In this document: piece after piece, positions 19,973-32,465 of the stretch
How positions within the stretch are numbered: the stretch's first letter is position 1
Layout of the letters: each line of letters begins with the position of its first letter
NCBI GenBank assembly: GCA_037893225.1
Contig: JAZGUH010000204.1
Span: 1,736,001 to 1,800,000, forward strand
Source: Hippasteria phrygiana
Taxonomy: Eukaryota; Echinodermata; Asteroidea; Valvatida; Goniasteridae
DNA length: 64,000 bases
Reading direction: 5' to 3'
Translations under genes and position numbers: made by a program
The notes under the pieces: model-generated
Seen by the model: only the letters and a program-made list of their open reading frames with translations
Told to the model about the DNA's origin: nothing
Databases searched by the model: none

Positions 19973-22900
19973 GGCTTTTCCGAAATCCTTCGGAAAAGGC
20001 TTTGTTTTTGTTCTGATTTTTTTTTTTTTTCTGCTTCTTCTTCCTCTTTTAGTTCTGACCAAAATCCCATAGACTTTGTACACGAATTTTCTCGGCGGCA
20101 CTTTAGGTCTTAAAAAACCTCAGATCTTAACCAAACTTACCTCAAACATAGACCCTAACCTGAAATGGTATGTCGAAGAGTGACGTCATGATGACGTCAT
20201 CACGTGTCACGTGACGTCATCTTAAAGGTGCGTTTTTCAAGGGCCCATATCTAGAGAACGGTAGGTCCGATTTCCTTCAAACCTGATATGTTGGTAGGCT
20301 AGCTCGTGTTATAGATGAAATTTGAGGTGACGTCAAGATGACGTCATCATACGATTTTATAGTAATTTTTCAGTTTTTGAACTTCAAAGTTTCTTAAAGC
20401 CATATCTCACCAACAGAACATGCTAAATTCAAAATTCTTTTTGTAATAGCTTTGTTAGCTCCTATATTCTTTCACATACATTTGAAAAATGTGTGACGTC
20501 ATCATGACGTCATCAAAAATGTGCATTTCTGAAACACACATAAGGGTACGTCCGATCGTCATAAAAATTAGTGGGTAGGTAGATAGTGCTACTAGCATGT
20601 AAAATCCGAGGTGACGTCATGATGACGTCATCGGCTGATTTTCTGTGAATTTTTTAGTTCTATCCCAAATCCCATAGACTTTGTACACGAATTTTGTAAG
20701 TGGCACTTTGGTCACTAAACAACCTCGGATCTTAATCAGACTTAACACAAACATAGACCCTCAGCTGAAAATGTAAGCCGAAACGTGACGTCATGATGAC
20801 GTCATCACGTGTCATGTGACGTCATCTTAAATGTGCATTTTTCAAGGGCCTATATCTAGAGAACGGTAGGTCCGATTGCCTTCAAACCTGGTATGTTATG
20901 GGAGCTCGTGTTATAGATGAAAATTAAGGTGACGTCATGATGACGTCATCATACGATTTTACAGTAATATTAAAGTTTTTCAACTTCAAAGTTTCTTAAA
21001 GCCATATCTCACCAACAGAACATGCTAAATTCAAAATTCTTTTTGTAATAGCTTTGTTAGCTCCTATATTCTTTCACATACATTTGAAAAATGTGTGACG
21101 TCATCATGACGTCATCAAAAATGTGCATTTCTGAAACACACATAAGGGTACGTCCGATCGTCATAAAAATTAGTGGGTAGGTAGATAGTGCTACTAGCAT
21201 GTAAAATCCGAGGTGACGTCATGATGACGTCATCGGCTGATTTTCTGTGAATTTTTTAGTTCTATCCCAAATCCCATAGACTTTGTACACGAATTTTGTA
21301 AGTGGCACTTTGGTCACTAAACAACCTCGGATCTTAATCAGACTTAACACAAACATAGACCCTCAGCTGAAAATGTAAGCCGAAACGTGACGTCATGATG
21401 ACGTCATCACGTGTCATGTGACGTCATCTTAAATGTGCATTTTTCTAGGGCCTATATCTAGAGAACGGTAGGTCCGATTGCCTTCAAACCTGGTATGTTG
21501 GTATGGTAGCTCGTGTTATAGATGAAAATTAAGGTGACGTCATGATCACGTCATCATACGATTTTACAGTAATATTAAAGTTTTTGAACTTCAAAGTTTC
21601 TTAAAGCCATATCTCACCAACAGAACATGCTAAATTCAAAATTCTTTTTGTAATAGCTTTGTTAGCTCCTATATTCTTTCACATACATTTGAAAAATGTG
21701 TGACGTCATCATGACGTCATCAAAAATGTGCATTTCTGAAACACACATAAGGGTACGTCCGATCGTCATAAAAATTAGTGGGTAGGTAGATAGTGCTAAT
21801 AGCATGTAAAATCCGAGGTGACGTCATGATGACGTCATCGGCTGATTTTCTGTGAATTTTTTAGTTCTATCCCAAATCCCATGGACTTTGTACACGAATT
21901 TTGTAAGTGGCACTTTGGTCACTAAACAACCTCGGATCTTAATCAGACTTAACACAAACATAGACCCTAAGCTGAAAATGTAAGCCGAAACGTGACGTCA
22001 TGATGACGTCATCACGTGTCATGTGACGTCATCTTAAATGTGCATTTTTCAAGAGCCTATATCTAGAGAACGGTAGGTCCGATTGCCTTCAAACCTGGTA
22101 TGTTGGTATGGTAGCTCGTGTTATAGATGAAAATTAAGGTGACGTCATGATGACGTCATCATACGATTTTACAGTAATATTAAAGTTTTTCAACTTCAAA
22201 GTTTCTTAAAGCCATATCTCACCAACAGAACATGCTAAATTCAAAATTCTTTTTGTAATAGCTTTGTTAGCTCCTATATTCTTTCACATACATTTGAAAA
22301 ATGTGTGACGTCATCATGACGTCATCAAAAATGTGCATTTCTGAAACACACATAAGGGTACGTCCGATCGTCATAAAAATTGGTGGGTAGGTAGATAGTG
22401 CCACTAGCATGCAAAATCCGAAGTGACGTCATGATGACGTCATCGACTGATTTTTTATGAATTTGTAAATGTTTCAAATTTCATTGTACTCTTAAAATTT
22501 TGCACTTCTTCAAATGCCATGAACTTCAAACTTGGCATATGCATTGACTATCTACTCGAGATGGGTGCCGAATCATGACGTCATGATGACGTCATCACAT
22601 GTCACGTGACGTCATCTTAAATTTGCATTTTTGAAGGCCCTATATCTATTTTTTTTCTGCTTCTTATTTTAGTTCTATCCCAAATCCCATAGACTTTGTG
22701 CATAGATTTTCTGATCGGCACTTTTGTCATCAAACAACATCGAATCTTAGTCAGAGTTAGCATAGGTATAGACCCTGATGCAAAGTCGTGCCGCGAAGAG
22801 TGACGTCATAATGACGTCTTCGTGTGGCATGTAACATGAACTTAAAGGTCAAGTTCGGAGTACGAAATGTTAATCATAAAATAATCTCAGATCTTAAACT

Positions 22901-22990
22901 TAGCAAAGACATAGACCTTCTGATACTTTATGTTAATAAATAAAAAAGAAAAAAAGGAAAAGCCATGCGTATGTTTACAACAGACGCACA
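19973..22990 (+). mobile_element. Helitron-like element A4, variant hairpin family
   Basis: Its start hairpin has a different stem (GGCTTTTCCGAA...TTCGGAAAAGGC, 19973-20000) followed by TTTGTTTTTGTTCTGA and a T-tract. The body is about four 602-bp tandem units. Near 22957 the matching subterminal motif GGAAAAGCC and a hairpin TGCGT/ACGCA occur, but no CTAG follows. Instead another start hairpin begins at 22997. Confidence 0.6.
20050..22450 (+). repeat. 602-bp tandem repeat, about four units
   Basis: The landmark CCCAAATCCCATAGACTTTG recurs at about 20655, 21256 and 21860 (spacing 601-604) with a related start at 20050. Each unit contains several paired TGACGTCA octamers. Units are nearly identical, so the array is young or homogenised. 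A diverged copy is at 59840-60840. Confidence 0.8.
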
Positions 22991-22996
22991 TTTTTT

Positions 22997-24057
22997 GGCG
23001 TTTCCGCTACAGCAGGAAAGCCTTTGTTTTTGTTCTGTTCGCGCGATTGTGTAGTTTAGTACACTTTCGCCCAGGCATGAACACAATCTACTTGAAAATT
23101 GTTCGTTTTGCCACATTCAGAACAAAGGGCCACGTCGAAGAACATCTGCAGGGGTTTTTTGGAGTGAAATCGTTAGCTAAGAGGTAACAAAATACGTGAT
23201 TGCGCAATACCCAGCTTTACACGGATATATAGCTGGTGGGAGAGTAGTTGACCGAGCCAAAACGTGACACAACGTAAGAAAATCGTATTTTCCGCCTTAA
23301 AAAACCTTTCCAAATCACAAAAGCACGTGTCATTGGGATTCAGAGAAGTCTACTTTAGTAACAAAAAAAGGCTTTTGGAATAATCAAATACTCCAGAAGC
23401 TAACATGAACACAATTAATACAGAAATCCTAAACTACACAATACCCACTATTTTGGTTTCTTCTTAAACACGAATTTTGTCTGCGGCACTTTGGTCACTA
23501 AACAACATCAGATCTTAAGCAAACTTAACCCAAACATAGACCCTAATCTGAAATTGTGTGCCGAAGAGTGATGTCACGATGACGTCATTATGTGTTACGT
23601 GATGTCATCTTAAAGGCTCATTTTTCAAGGGCCCATATCAAGAGAACCGTAAGTCCAATTGCATTCAAACCTGGTATGTTGGCTAAACAAGTACATGTTA
23701 TAAATCAAAATTGAGGTGACGTCATAATGACGTCATCATCTGATTTTTATGGTAATTTCAAAATTTTAACGTTAAAGATTCTTAAAACCACATCTCATTA
23801 ACAGAACATGTTCAATTCAAAATTCCTTTTGTAATAGCTTTGTTAGCTCGTACATTCTTTTATATAAATGCGAAAAATTACTGAAGTCATAATGACGTCA
23901 TTAAAGGCATGATTTCTTGAAAGACATATGGATAGACCATGTCTAATCGTCACGAAACTTGGTGGTTAGGTAGATTTGTCACTAGTTTACAAAATTCGAA
24001 GTGACATCATAAAAACATATGGAAAAGCCCTATGTTCTTAAAAACATAGACCTCTAG
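22997..24057 (+). mobile_element. Helitron-like element A5
   Basis: The start hairpin GGCgTTTCC/GGAAAGCC at 22997-23022 is followed by TTTGTTTTTGTTCTG. The 3' end at 24021-24057 has GGAAAAGCC, hairpin CTATGTT/AACATAG and CTAG (24054-24057). A3's T-tract resumes next. The first 440 bp of the interior (23023-23460) lack the usual repeats. The CTAG end could belong to A4 instead, if A5 lost its own. Confidence 0.55.
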
Positions 24058-24239
24058 TTTTTTTTTTTTTTTCTTTTTCAGACTTTTTGCCCATAGCATT
24101 TGTACACGTTTTCTTTCTGCCAGGCACTTTGGCTACTTTTATGCAGCCGATTGCCTTTAAACTTAACAGACACTTAGACCAACTGCTCAGGATGCATGCC
24201 GAACTTTTACGTCATGATGACGTCATCACGTGATTTTTT

Positions 24240-25210
24240 ATGAATTTTTGAATTTTGAAAATCGTAACATTCATTAAATTATATCTAGCGAACAAAACAA
24301 GATATTTTCAAAATTCTTTTTCTTATAGCTTTGGTATGTCTCAAAGATATGCCCTAAATTGCGAAAATTCTGTGACGTCATGATGACGTCATCAAAAATG
24401 TGTTTTTTTGTTAACGCATGTAAGGGTCAATCCGATTACAAAAATGTATATATTGAATTTTCCTGTACCCAATTCCAAAATTTCATGATCGTGGCTCACT
24501 CAAGTAAGAAATGACAGCCATTTCAAAATTTAGACCAAATTCAATATAACACAAAGGAATTCTGGGACGGGCTGATAACCATGGCTATTATGAGCTTGCT
24601 GTTTATAAAAGGGGTTGATTTCTAGTCTTTTTTCAAGTCGCTGAATTTTTGAAGTTTTAAAATCGTAACATTCTTTTCAATATATCTAGCGAACAAAACA
24701 AGATATTTTCAAAATTATTTTTGTTACAGCTTTGGTATGTCTCAAAGATATGCCCTAAATGGCGAAAATTGTGTGACGTCATGATGACGTCATCAACAAA
24801 TCTTTTTTTTTTAAACGCATGTAAGGGTCAATCCGATTACAAAAATGTATTCGTTGAATTTTCCTGTACCTAATTCCAAAATTTCATGATCGTGGCTCAC
24901 TCAAGTATGAAATAGGAGCCATTTCAAAATTTAGACCAAATTCAATATAACACAAAGGAATTCTGGGAAGGGCTGATAACCATGGGTATTATGTGCTTGC
25001 TGTTTATAAAAGGGATTGATTTCTAGTCTTTTTTCAAGTCGCTAAATTTTTGAAGTTTTAGAATCGTAACATTCTTTTCAATATATCTAGCGAACAAAAC
25101 AAGATATTTTCAAAATTCTTTTTGTTATAGCTTTGGTATGTCTCAAAGATATGCCATAAAAAGCGCAAATTGTGTGACGTCATGATGACGTCATAAAAAA
25201 AAATCTTTTT
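24240..25210 (+). repeat. 401-bp tandem repeat, first block
   Basis: The landmark ATCTAGCGAACAAAACAAGA recurs at about 24285, 24685 and 25086. The same unit recurs in all the A, B and C bodies (for example 26933, 28173, 32683, 34710, 36700, 38350, 40460, 46328). Each unit has one paired TGACGTCA site and a GGAATTCTGGGA block. Confidence 0.8.
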
Positions 25211-25309
25211 TCAACTCGCTAGAATATTGCACATAGCATTTGTAAACGTTTTCTTTCTTACCGGCCACTTTGGCTACTTTTAAACTTGGCAGACAATGTG
25301 TGCCGAACT

Positions 25310-26540
25310 TTTACGTCATGATGACGTCATCACATGTCACGTGACGTCATCTTAAAGGGGCATTTTTTCGAAGCCATATATCTACAAAAGTACAAGTCCG
25401 ATTAAGTTGAAACGTAATATCTAGGTATGCCACCGGGTGTTATAGATGAACATTGACATGATGTTATGATGACGTCATCACATGTCACGTGACGTCATCT
25501 TAAAGGGGCATTTTTCGAAGCCATATATCTACAAAAGTACAAGTCCGATTAAGTTGGAACGTAATATCTAGGTATGCCACCGGGTGTTATAGATAAACAT
25601 GGACATAACGTTATGATCAAGTCATAACATGTCACGTGGTGTCATCTTAAAGGGGCACTTGCTAGATTATTGCCCATAGCATTTTTAAACGTTTACTTTC
25701 TTACCGGCCACTTTGGCTACTTTTAAACTTGGTAGACACTTACCCCAACTGCTCACAATGTGTGCCAAACTTTTACGTCATGATGATGTCATCACATGTC
25801 ACGTGACGTCATATTAAATGGGCATTTTTTAAAAGCTATATATCTACAAAAGTACAAGTCCGATTAAGTTGAAAAGTAATATCCAGGTAGCCTAGTAGGT
25901 TTATAGATGAAAATTGACATTACGTTATGATGACATCATCACATGTTACGTGACGTCATCTTAAAGGGGCAGTTTTTGAATCCATATATATTAAGAAGTA
26001 CATGTCTGATTAAGTTGAAAAGTAATATCTAGGTAGCCCAATAGGTTTATAGATGAAAATTTACATGACATTATTATGATGTCATCACATGTTACATGAC
26101 GTCATCTTAAAGGTGCAGTTTTTGAAGCCATATATAAACAAAAGTACAAGTCCGATTAAGTTCAAAAGTAATATCTAGGTAGCCCAGTAGGTATTTTAAA
26201 TTAAAAAAATTATGATGTCATGATTACGTCATCACTTGTTTCGTGTCATTATCTTAAAGAGGCATTTTTCGAAGCCATATATCTACAAAAGTACAGCTCC
26301 GATTTATTTGAAATGTAATATATAGTCGGGTAGGCAAGCAGGTTTATAGATGAAAATTGACATGACGTTATGATGACGTCATCACATGTCACGTGACGTT
26401 ATCTTAAAGGGGCAGTTTTTGAAGCCATACATTGTATATCTACAAAAGTACAAGTTTGATTATTTTAAATGTAATATCTAGGTAGGTCAGCAAGTTTACA
26501 GATGAAAATTTACATTACGTTATTTTGACGTCATCACAAG
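25310..26540 (+). repeat. About 140-bp tandem units
   Basis: Units share GTGACGTCATCTTAAAGG, a CCATATATCTACAAAAGTAC block, GATTAAGTTGAAA and AATATCTAGGTA. They are diverged from one another by roughly a tenth to a fifth by eye. Similar units lie at 45390-45790 and 49260-50340. Confidence 0.7.
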
Positions 26541-26564
26541 TGACTATTACAAACAACTTTAATC

Positions 26565-26602
26565 ATTTTCAAAGTCTAACAAAGAAAACTGGCAGGAGCG
26601 CG
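26565..26602 (-). repeat. Fragment of the tRNA-derived SINE inside element A3
   Basis: TTTTCAAAGTCTAACAAAG followed by AAACTGGCAGGAGCGCGATT is the 3' edge of the SINE found at 12738 and 59455. It is directly joined to GTTTGACGAAC, which in the intact SINE belongs to the other end. The piece is absent from sibling Helitron-like copies. Confidence 0.6.
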
Positions 26603-29519
26603 ATTGTTTGACGAACTTTAATTATTGTATTCACATTTCACATCCAAACTAAAAAAAATAAAAAGCGAAACAGCCCTGTGTTTGTCCACAAACACCGTCC
26701 GTCTAGTTTTTTTTTTTTTTTCTTTTTCAGACTTTTGCCCATAGCATTTGTACACGTTTTCTTTCTGCCAGGCACTTTGGCTACTTTTATGCAGCCGATT
26801 GCTTTTAAACTTAACAGACACTTAGACCAACTGCTCAGGATGCATGCCGATCTTTTACGTCATGGTGACGTCATCACGTGATTTTTTATGAATTTTTGAA
26901 TTTTGAAAATCGTAACATTCATTAAATTATATCTAGCGAACAAAACAAGATATTTTCAAAATTCTTTTTCTTATAGCTTTGGTATGTCTCAAAGATATGC
27001 CCTAAATTGCGAAAATTGTGTGACGTCATGATGACGTCATCAAAAATGTGTTTTTTTGTTAACGCATGTAAGGGTCAATCCGATTACAAAAATGTATTCG
27101 TTGAATTTTCCTGTACCTAATTCCAAAATTTCATGATCGTGGCTCACTCAAGTGTGAAATAGGAGCCATTTCAAAATTTAGACCAAATTCAATATAACAC
27201 AAAGGAATTCTGGGAAGGGCTGATAACCATGGGTATTATGTGCTTGCTGTTTATAAAACGGGTTGATTTCTAGTCTTTTTTCAAGTCGCTAAATTTTTGA
27301 AGTTTTAGAATCGTAACATTCTTTTCAATATATCTAGCGAACAAAACAAGATATTTAAAAAATTATTTTTGTTATAGCTTTGGTATGTCTCAAAGATATG
27401 CCATAAAAAGCGCAAATTGTGTGACGTCATGATGACGTCATGAAAAAAATTCTTTTTTCAAGTCGCTAGAATATTGCACATAGCATTTGTAAACGTTTTC
27501 TTTCTTACCGGCCACTTTGGCTACTTTTAAACTTGGCAGACACTTACACCAACTGCTCACAATGTGTGGCGAACTTTTACGTCATGATGACGTCATCACA
27601 TGTCACGTGACGTCATCTTAAAGGGGCATTTTTTCGAAGCCATATATCTACAAAAGTACAAGTCCGATTAAGTTGAAACGTAATATCTAGGTATGCCACC
27701 GGGTGTTATAGATGAACATTGACATGACGTTATGAAGTGATCACATGTCACGTGATGTCATTTTAAAGGGGCATTCGCTACACTATTCCCCATAACATTT
27801 TGTACTCGATTTCTTTCTTTAAACCAATCCTTCACACATCCAATAACGTTAATTATTGTATAAACATTTGACTAACTAACACAATAAAAAAAACACGAAA
27901 CAGCCCTGTGTTTGTCCACGGGACAAACACATAACATGTCTAGTTTTTTTTTTTTTTTTTTTTCTTTTTCAGACTTTTGCCCATAGCATTTGTACACGTT
28001 TTCTTTCTGCCAGGCACTTTGGCTACTTTTATGCAGCCGATTGCTTTTAAACTTAACAGACACTTAGACCAACTGCTCAGGATGCATGCCGATCTTTTAC
28101 GTCATTGTGACGTCATCACGTGATTTTTTATGAATTTTTGAATTTTGAAAATCGTAACATTCATTAAATTATATCTAGCGAACAAAACAAGATATTTTCA
28201 AAATTCTTTTTCTTATAGCTTTGGTATGTCTCAAAGATATGCCTTGAAAAGCGAAAATTGTGTGACGTCATGATGACGTCATCAAAAATGCTTTTTTTTT
28301 TTAACGCATGTAAGGGTCAATCTGATTACAAAAATGTATATATTGAATTTTGCTGTACCCAATTCCAAAATTTCATGATCGTGGCTCACTCAAGTAAGAA
28401 ATAACAGCCATTTCAAAATTTAGACCAAATTCAATATAACACAAAGGAATTCTGGGACGGGCTGATAACCATGGCTATTATGAGCTTGCTGTTTATAAAA
28501 GGGGTTGATTTCTAGTCTTTTTTCAAGTCGCTGAATTTTTGAAGTTTTAAAATCGTAACATTCTTTTCAATATATCTAGCGAACAAAACAAGATATTTTC
28601 AAAATTATTTTTGTTACAGCTTTGGTATGTCTCAAAGATATGCCCTAAATGGCGAAAATTGTGTGACGTCATGATGACGTCATCAGCAATATTTTTTTTT
28701 TTAAACGCATGTAAGGGTCAATCCGATTACAAAAATGTATACATTGAATTTTCCTGTACCTAATTCCAAAATTTCGTGATCGTGGCTCACTCAAGTAAGA
28801 AATGACAGCCATTTCAAAATTTAGACCAAATTCAATATAACACAAAGGAATTCTGGGAAGGGCGGATAACCATGGCTTAAATGAGCATGCTGTTTATAAA
28901 AAGGGTTGATTTGTAGTCTTTTTTCAAGTCGCTGAATTGTTAAATTTTTGGAATCGTAACATTCTTTTCAATATATCTAGCGAACAAAACAAGATATTTT
29001 CAAAATTATTTTTGTTATAGCTTTGGTATGTCTCAAAGATATGCCATAAAAAGCGCAAATTGTGTGACGTCATGATGACGTCATAAAACAAATTCTTTTT
29101 TCAAGTCGCTAGAATATTGCACATAGCATTTGTAAACGTTTTCTTTCTTACCGGCCACTTTGGCTACTTTTAAACTTGGCAGACACTTACCCCAACTGCT
29201 CACAATGTGTGCCGAACTTTTACGTCACGATGACGTCATCACATGTCACGTGACGTCATCTGAAAGGGGCATTTTTCGAAGCATATTTTTACCGAAGTAG
29301 AAGTCAGATTAAGTTGAAAAGTAATATCTAGGTAGCCCAGTAGGATTATCTTGAACAATTTTGTATCTGGAATACTTGTAGGCCGGCATGTGTTATATAT
29401 GAAAATTGATGCGACGTTATGGTGACGTCATCATATGATTTTATAGCAATTTTTTTACTTTTGAATCTTTAAGCTATAGGGCCTATCTTATCTACTGAAC
29501 ATGCTAATTTCGAAATTCT

Positions 29520-32222
29520 TATTGTAATTCTTTTTGAAATAGGTTTTTTAGGTCATAGGTAAACAAGTTTTACGTTCTGTGATTTGGGAGGATTTAACAT
29601 AATTTTCAAAAATAATTGTTGTATTTTGTTCCACTCAAGTAAATTTTGTCTCAATCGTCATTTGGATTACCTTACTTTCAATTTCCAGTTTATAAATTCC
29701 AATGTATTAACAAAAATGCGTTCTGTGATTTTCTACTGCTCAAATAAAGTTTGTTTTAGCCGTCTATTCTTGAAGGTGTGTTGCGTTAATTACTGGTTTT
29801 CCTTCTTTAAACACTACAGGGGGTATGCTTTGCTTTCACCCACCGCTCTATGTGTGTGTTTGCCTTAAATTGTTAGTTAAGTTTGGTATACAGTGCTAGG
29901 CGGCACCGGACAAAATCCGTGAATGAATTTTTACCATTAAACTCGTATGCTGCCCTCTACAATTCTGGCGCAAAGGACACTTTTGTGTGTGTCATATGCG
30001 CCATCTCTCACTACTACTACTACTACTCTACAATTCACTGAACACAACCAGAGGAGTATTTTTTAAAGTACTACCGCCCTCTTGCGCTAAAAAGTTGAAA
30101 GGTTTGTCAATTGTGGCAGAGAAACTTTTGACCAGCAAGATTATGTCGAACTTTCCTTGCATTTAACTGTACCTCCCTAGGGTGTGTGGAAAATCATAAT
30201 AAAATTGGAGAATTCAGGACTATTCGGGTTCATAAGACCGTATTTTCTTTCAATTATATACTGTAATAAAAATGTACCAGTAAGACTTCATTAAATAACT
30301 CTCTTCATTCAAAGGTCTTGTTTTCAAAGAATTCTTCTTATTGCTTCCTACGTGCCACAATGTCAACATGCATTTTTATCAAGAACATATCACATAATAT
30401 TAATAAAGATTCAAATTTGAGAGGCAAGTTACTCCAATACAAGGCTGAAAACAAAATGTTGAAGAGAAAAAGTTGTGTATTTAACAAGTGCATTCAGTGA
30501 AAAGCACAAACAATCAGGCGCCTTATAACATTCTTTCCAAATTCTTATTGTAATTCTTTTTGAAATATGTTTTTTAGGTCATAAGTAAACAAGTTTTACG
30601 TTCTGTGATTTAAGAGGATTTAACATAATTTTCAAAAATAATTGTTGTGTTTTGTTCTACTCAAGTAAATTGTGTCTCAATCGTCATTTGGATTACCTTA
30701 CATTTAATTTCCAGTTTATAATTCCCAATGTATTAAACAAAATGCGTTCTGTGATTTTCTACTGCTCAAATCAAGTTTGTTTCAGCCGTCCAATCTTTAA
30801 GGTGTGTTGCGTTAATTACTGGTTTTTCGTCTTCAAACACTACAGGGGGTATGCTTCGGTCCCACCCACCGCTCTATGTGTGTGTGTTTGCCTTAAATTG
30901 TTAGTTAAGTTTGGTATACAGTGCATGCTAGGCGGCACCGGACAAAATCCGTGAACTAATTTTTACCAGTAAACTCGTATGCTGCCCTCTACAATTCACT
31001 AAACCCAACCAGAGGAGTATTTTTTTTAAGTACTACCGCCCTCTTGCGCTAAAAAGTTGACAGGTTTGTCAATTGTGGCAGAGAAACTTTTGACCAGCAA
31101 GATTATGTCGAACTTTCCTTGCATTTAACTGTACCTCCCTAGGGTGTGTGGAAAATCATATTAAAATTGGAGAATTCAGGACTGTTAGGGTTAATAAGAC
31201 CGTATTTTCTTTTAATTATATACTGTAATAAAAATATACCAGTAAGACTTCATTAAATAACTTTCTTCATTCAAAGGTCTTGTTTTCAAAGAATTATTTT
31301 TATTGCTTCTTACGTGCCACAATGTCAACATGCATTTTTATCAAGAACATATCACATAATATTAATAAAGATTCAAATTTGAGAGGCAAGTTACTCCAAT
31401 ACAAGCCTGAAAACAAAATGTTGAAGAGAAAAAGTTGTGTATTTAACAAGTGCATTCAGTGAAAAGCACAGAAACAATCAGGCGTCTTATAACATTCTTT
31501 CCAAATTCTTATTGTAATTCTTTTTGAAATATGTTTTTTAGGTCATAGGTAAACAAGTTTTGCGTTCTGTGATTTGGGAGGATTTAACATAATTTTCAAA
31601 AATAATTATTGTATTTTGTTCCACTCAAGTAAATGTTGTCTCAATCGTCATTTGGATTACCTTACATTTAATTTCCAGTTTATAATTCCCAATGTATTAA
31701 AACAAATGGGTTCTGTGATTTTCTACTGCTCAAATATAGTTTGTTTCAGCCGTCCATTCTTTAAGGTGTGTTGCGTTAATTACTGGTTTTCCGTCTTCAA
31801 AAACTACAGGGGCTCCCACCCACCGCTCTATGTGTGTGCTTGCCTTAAATTGTTAGTTAAGTTTGGTATACAGTGCCAGGCGCCACCGGACAAAATCCGT
31901 GAATGAATTTTTACCAGTAAACTCGTAAACACAACCAGAGGAGTATTTTTTTAAGTACTACCGCCCTCTTGCGCTAAAAAGTTGACAGGTTTGTCAATTG
32001 TGGCAGAGAAACGTTTGACCAGCAAGATTATGTCGAACTTTCCTTGCATTTAACTGTACCTCCCTAGGGTGTGTGGAAAATCATATTAAAATTTGAGAAT
32101 TCAGGACTGTTAGGGTTAATAAGACCGTATTTTCTTTTAATTATATACTGTAATAAAAATATACCAGTAAGACTTCATTAAATAACTTTCTTCATTCAAA
32201 GGTCTTGTTTTCAAAGAATTAT
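29520..32222 (+). repeat. 957-bp tandem repeat, first block (three units, partial last)
   Basis: The landmark TTGTAATTCTTTTTGAAATA recurs at about 29521, 30548 and 31511. Units include a conserved 60-codon frame starting ATGTTT/TTGTTT...AAGAATTC (30318-30500, 31280-31462). A (CTA)n run lies at 30011-30026. The last unit is cut by B1 at 32223 and resumes at 48090. Confidence 0.8.
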
Positions 32223-32421
32223 TGGCTGTTTCGTAGTTTTACGAAACAGCCCTTGTTTTCGTTAAGATTTTTTTTTTGGCTGTTTCGGAAGTTTCCGAAA
32301 CAGCCCTTGTTTTCGTTAAGATTTTTTTTTGGCTGTTTCGAAAGTTTTTCGAAACAGCCCTTGTTTTCGTTAAGATTTTTTGGCTGTTTCGAAAGTTTTT
32401 CGAAACAGCCCTTGTTTTCGT

Positions 32422-32465
<44 letters not shown>

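Larger units (their letters stand above)
19898..26706 (+). mobile_element. Helitron-like element A3, inside the T-tract of A2
   Basis: The start hairpin is at 19898-19926. The 3' end has GTGTTTGT/ACAAACAC and CTAG at 26703-26706, and A2's T-tract resumes after it. The body 24058-26706 has 401-bp and about 140-bp tandem units. It includes a fragment of the local SINE at 26565-26602. Confidence 0.7.
19826..27943 (+). mobile_element. Helitron-like element A2, inside the T-tract of A1
   Basis: The start hairpin at 19826-19854 is identical to A1's and follows A1's T-tract directly. Its 3' hairpin GTGTTTGTCC/GGACAAACAC and CTAG end at 27943. A1's T-tract and body (TTTCAGACTTTTGCCC) resume after it. 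Own sequence is about 1.3 kb (26707-27943 plus the start). Confidence 0.7.

Noticed and set aside
19745..20113. Frames of 106-122 codons across the hairpin array (both strands)
   Set aside because: They read hairpins and T-tracts (poly-Phe or poly-Lys). Openness comes from the low-complexity repeats.
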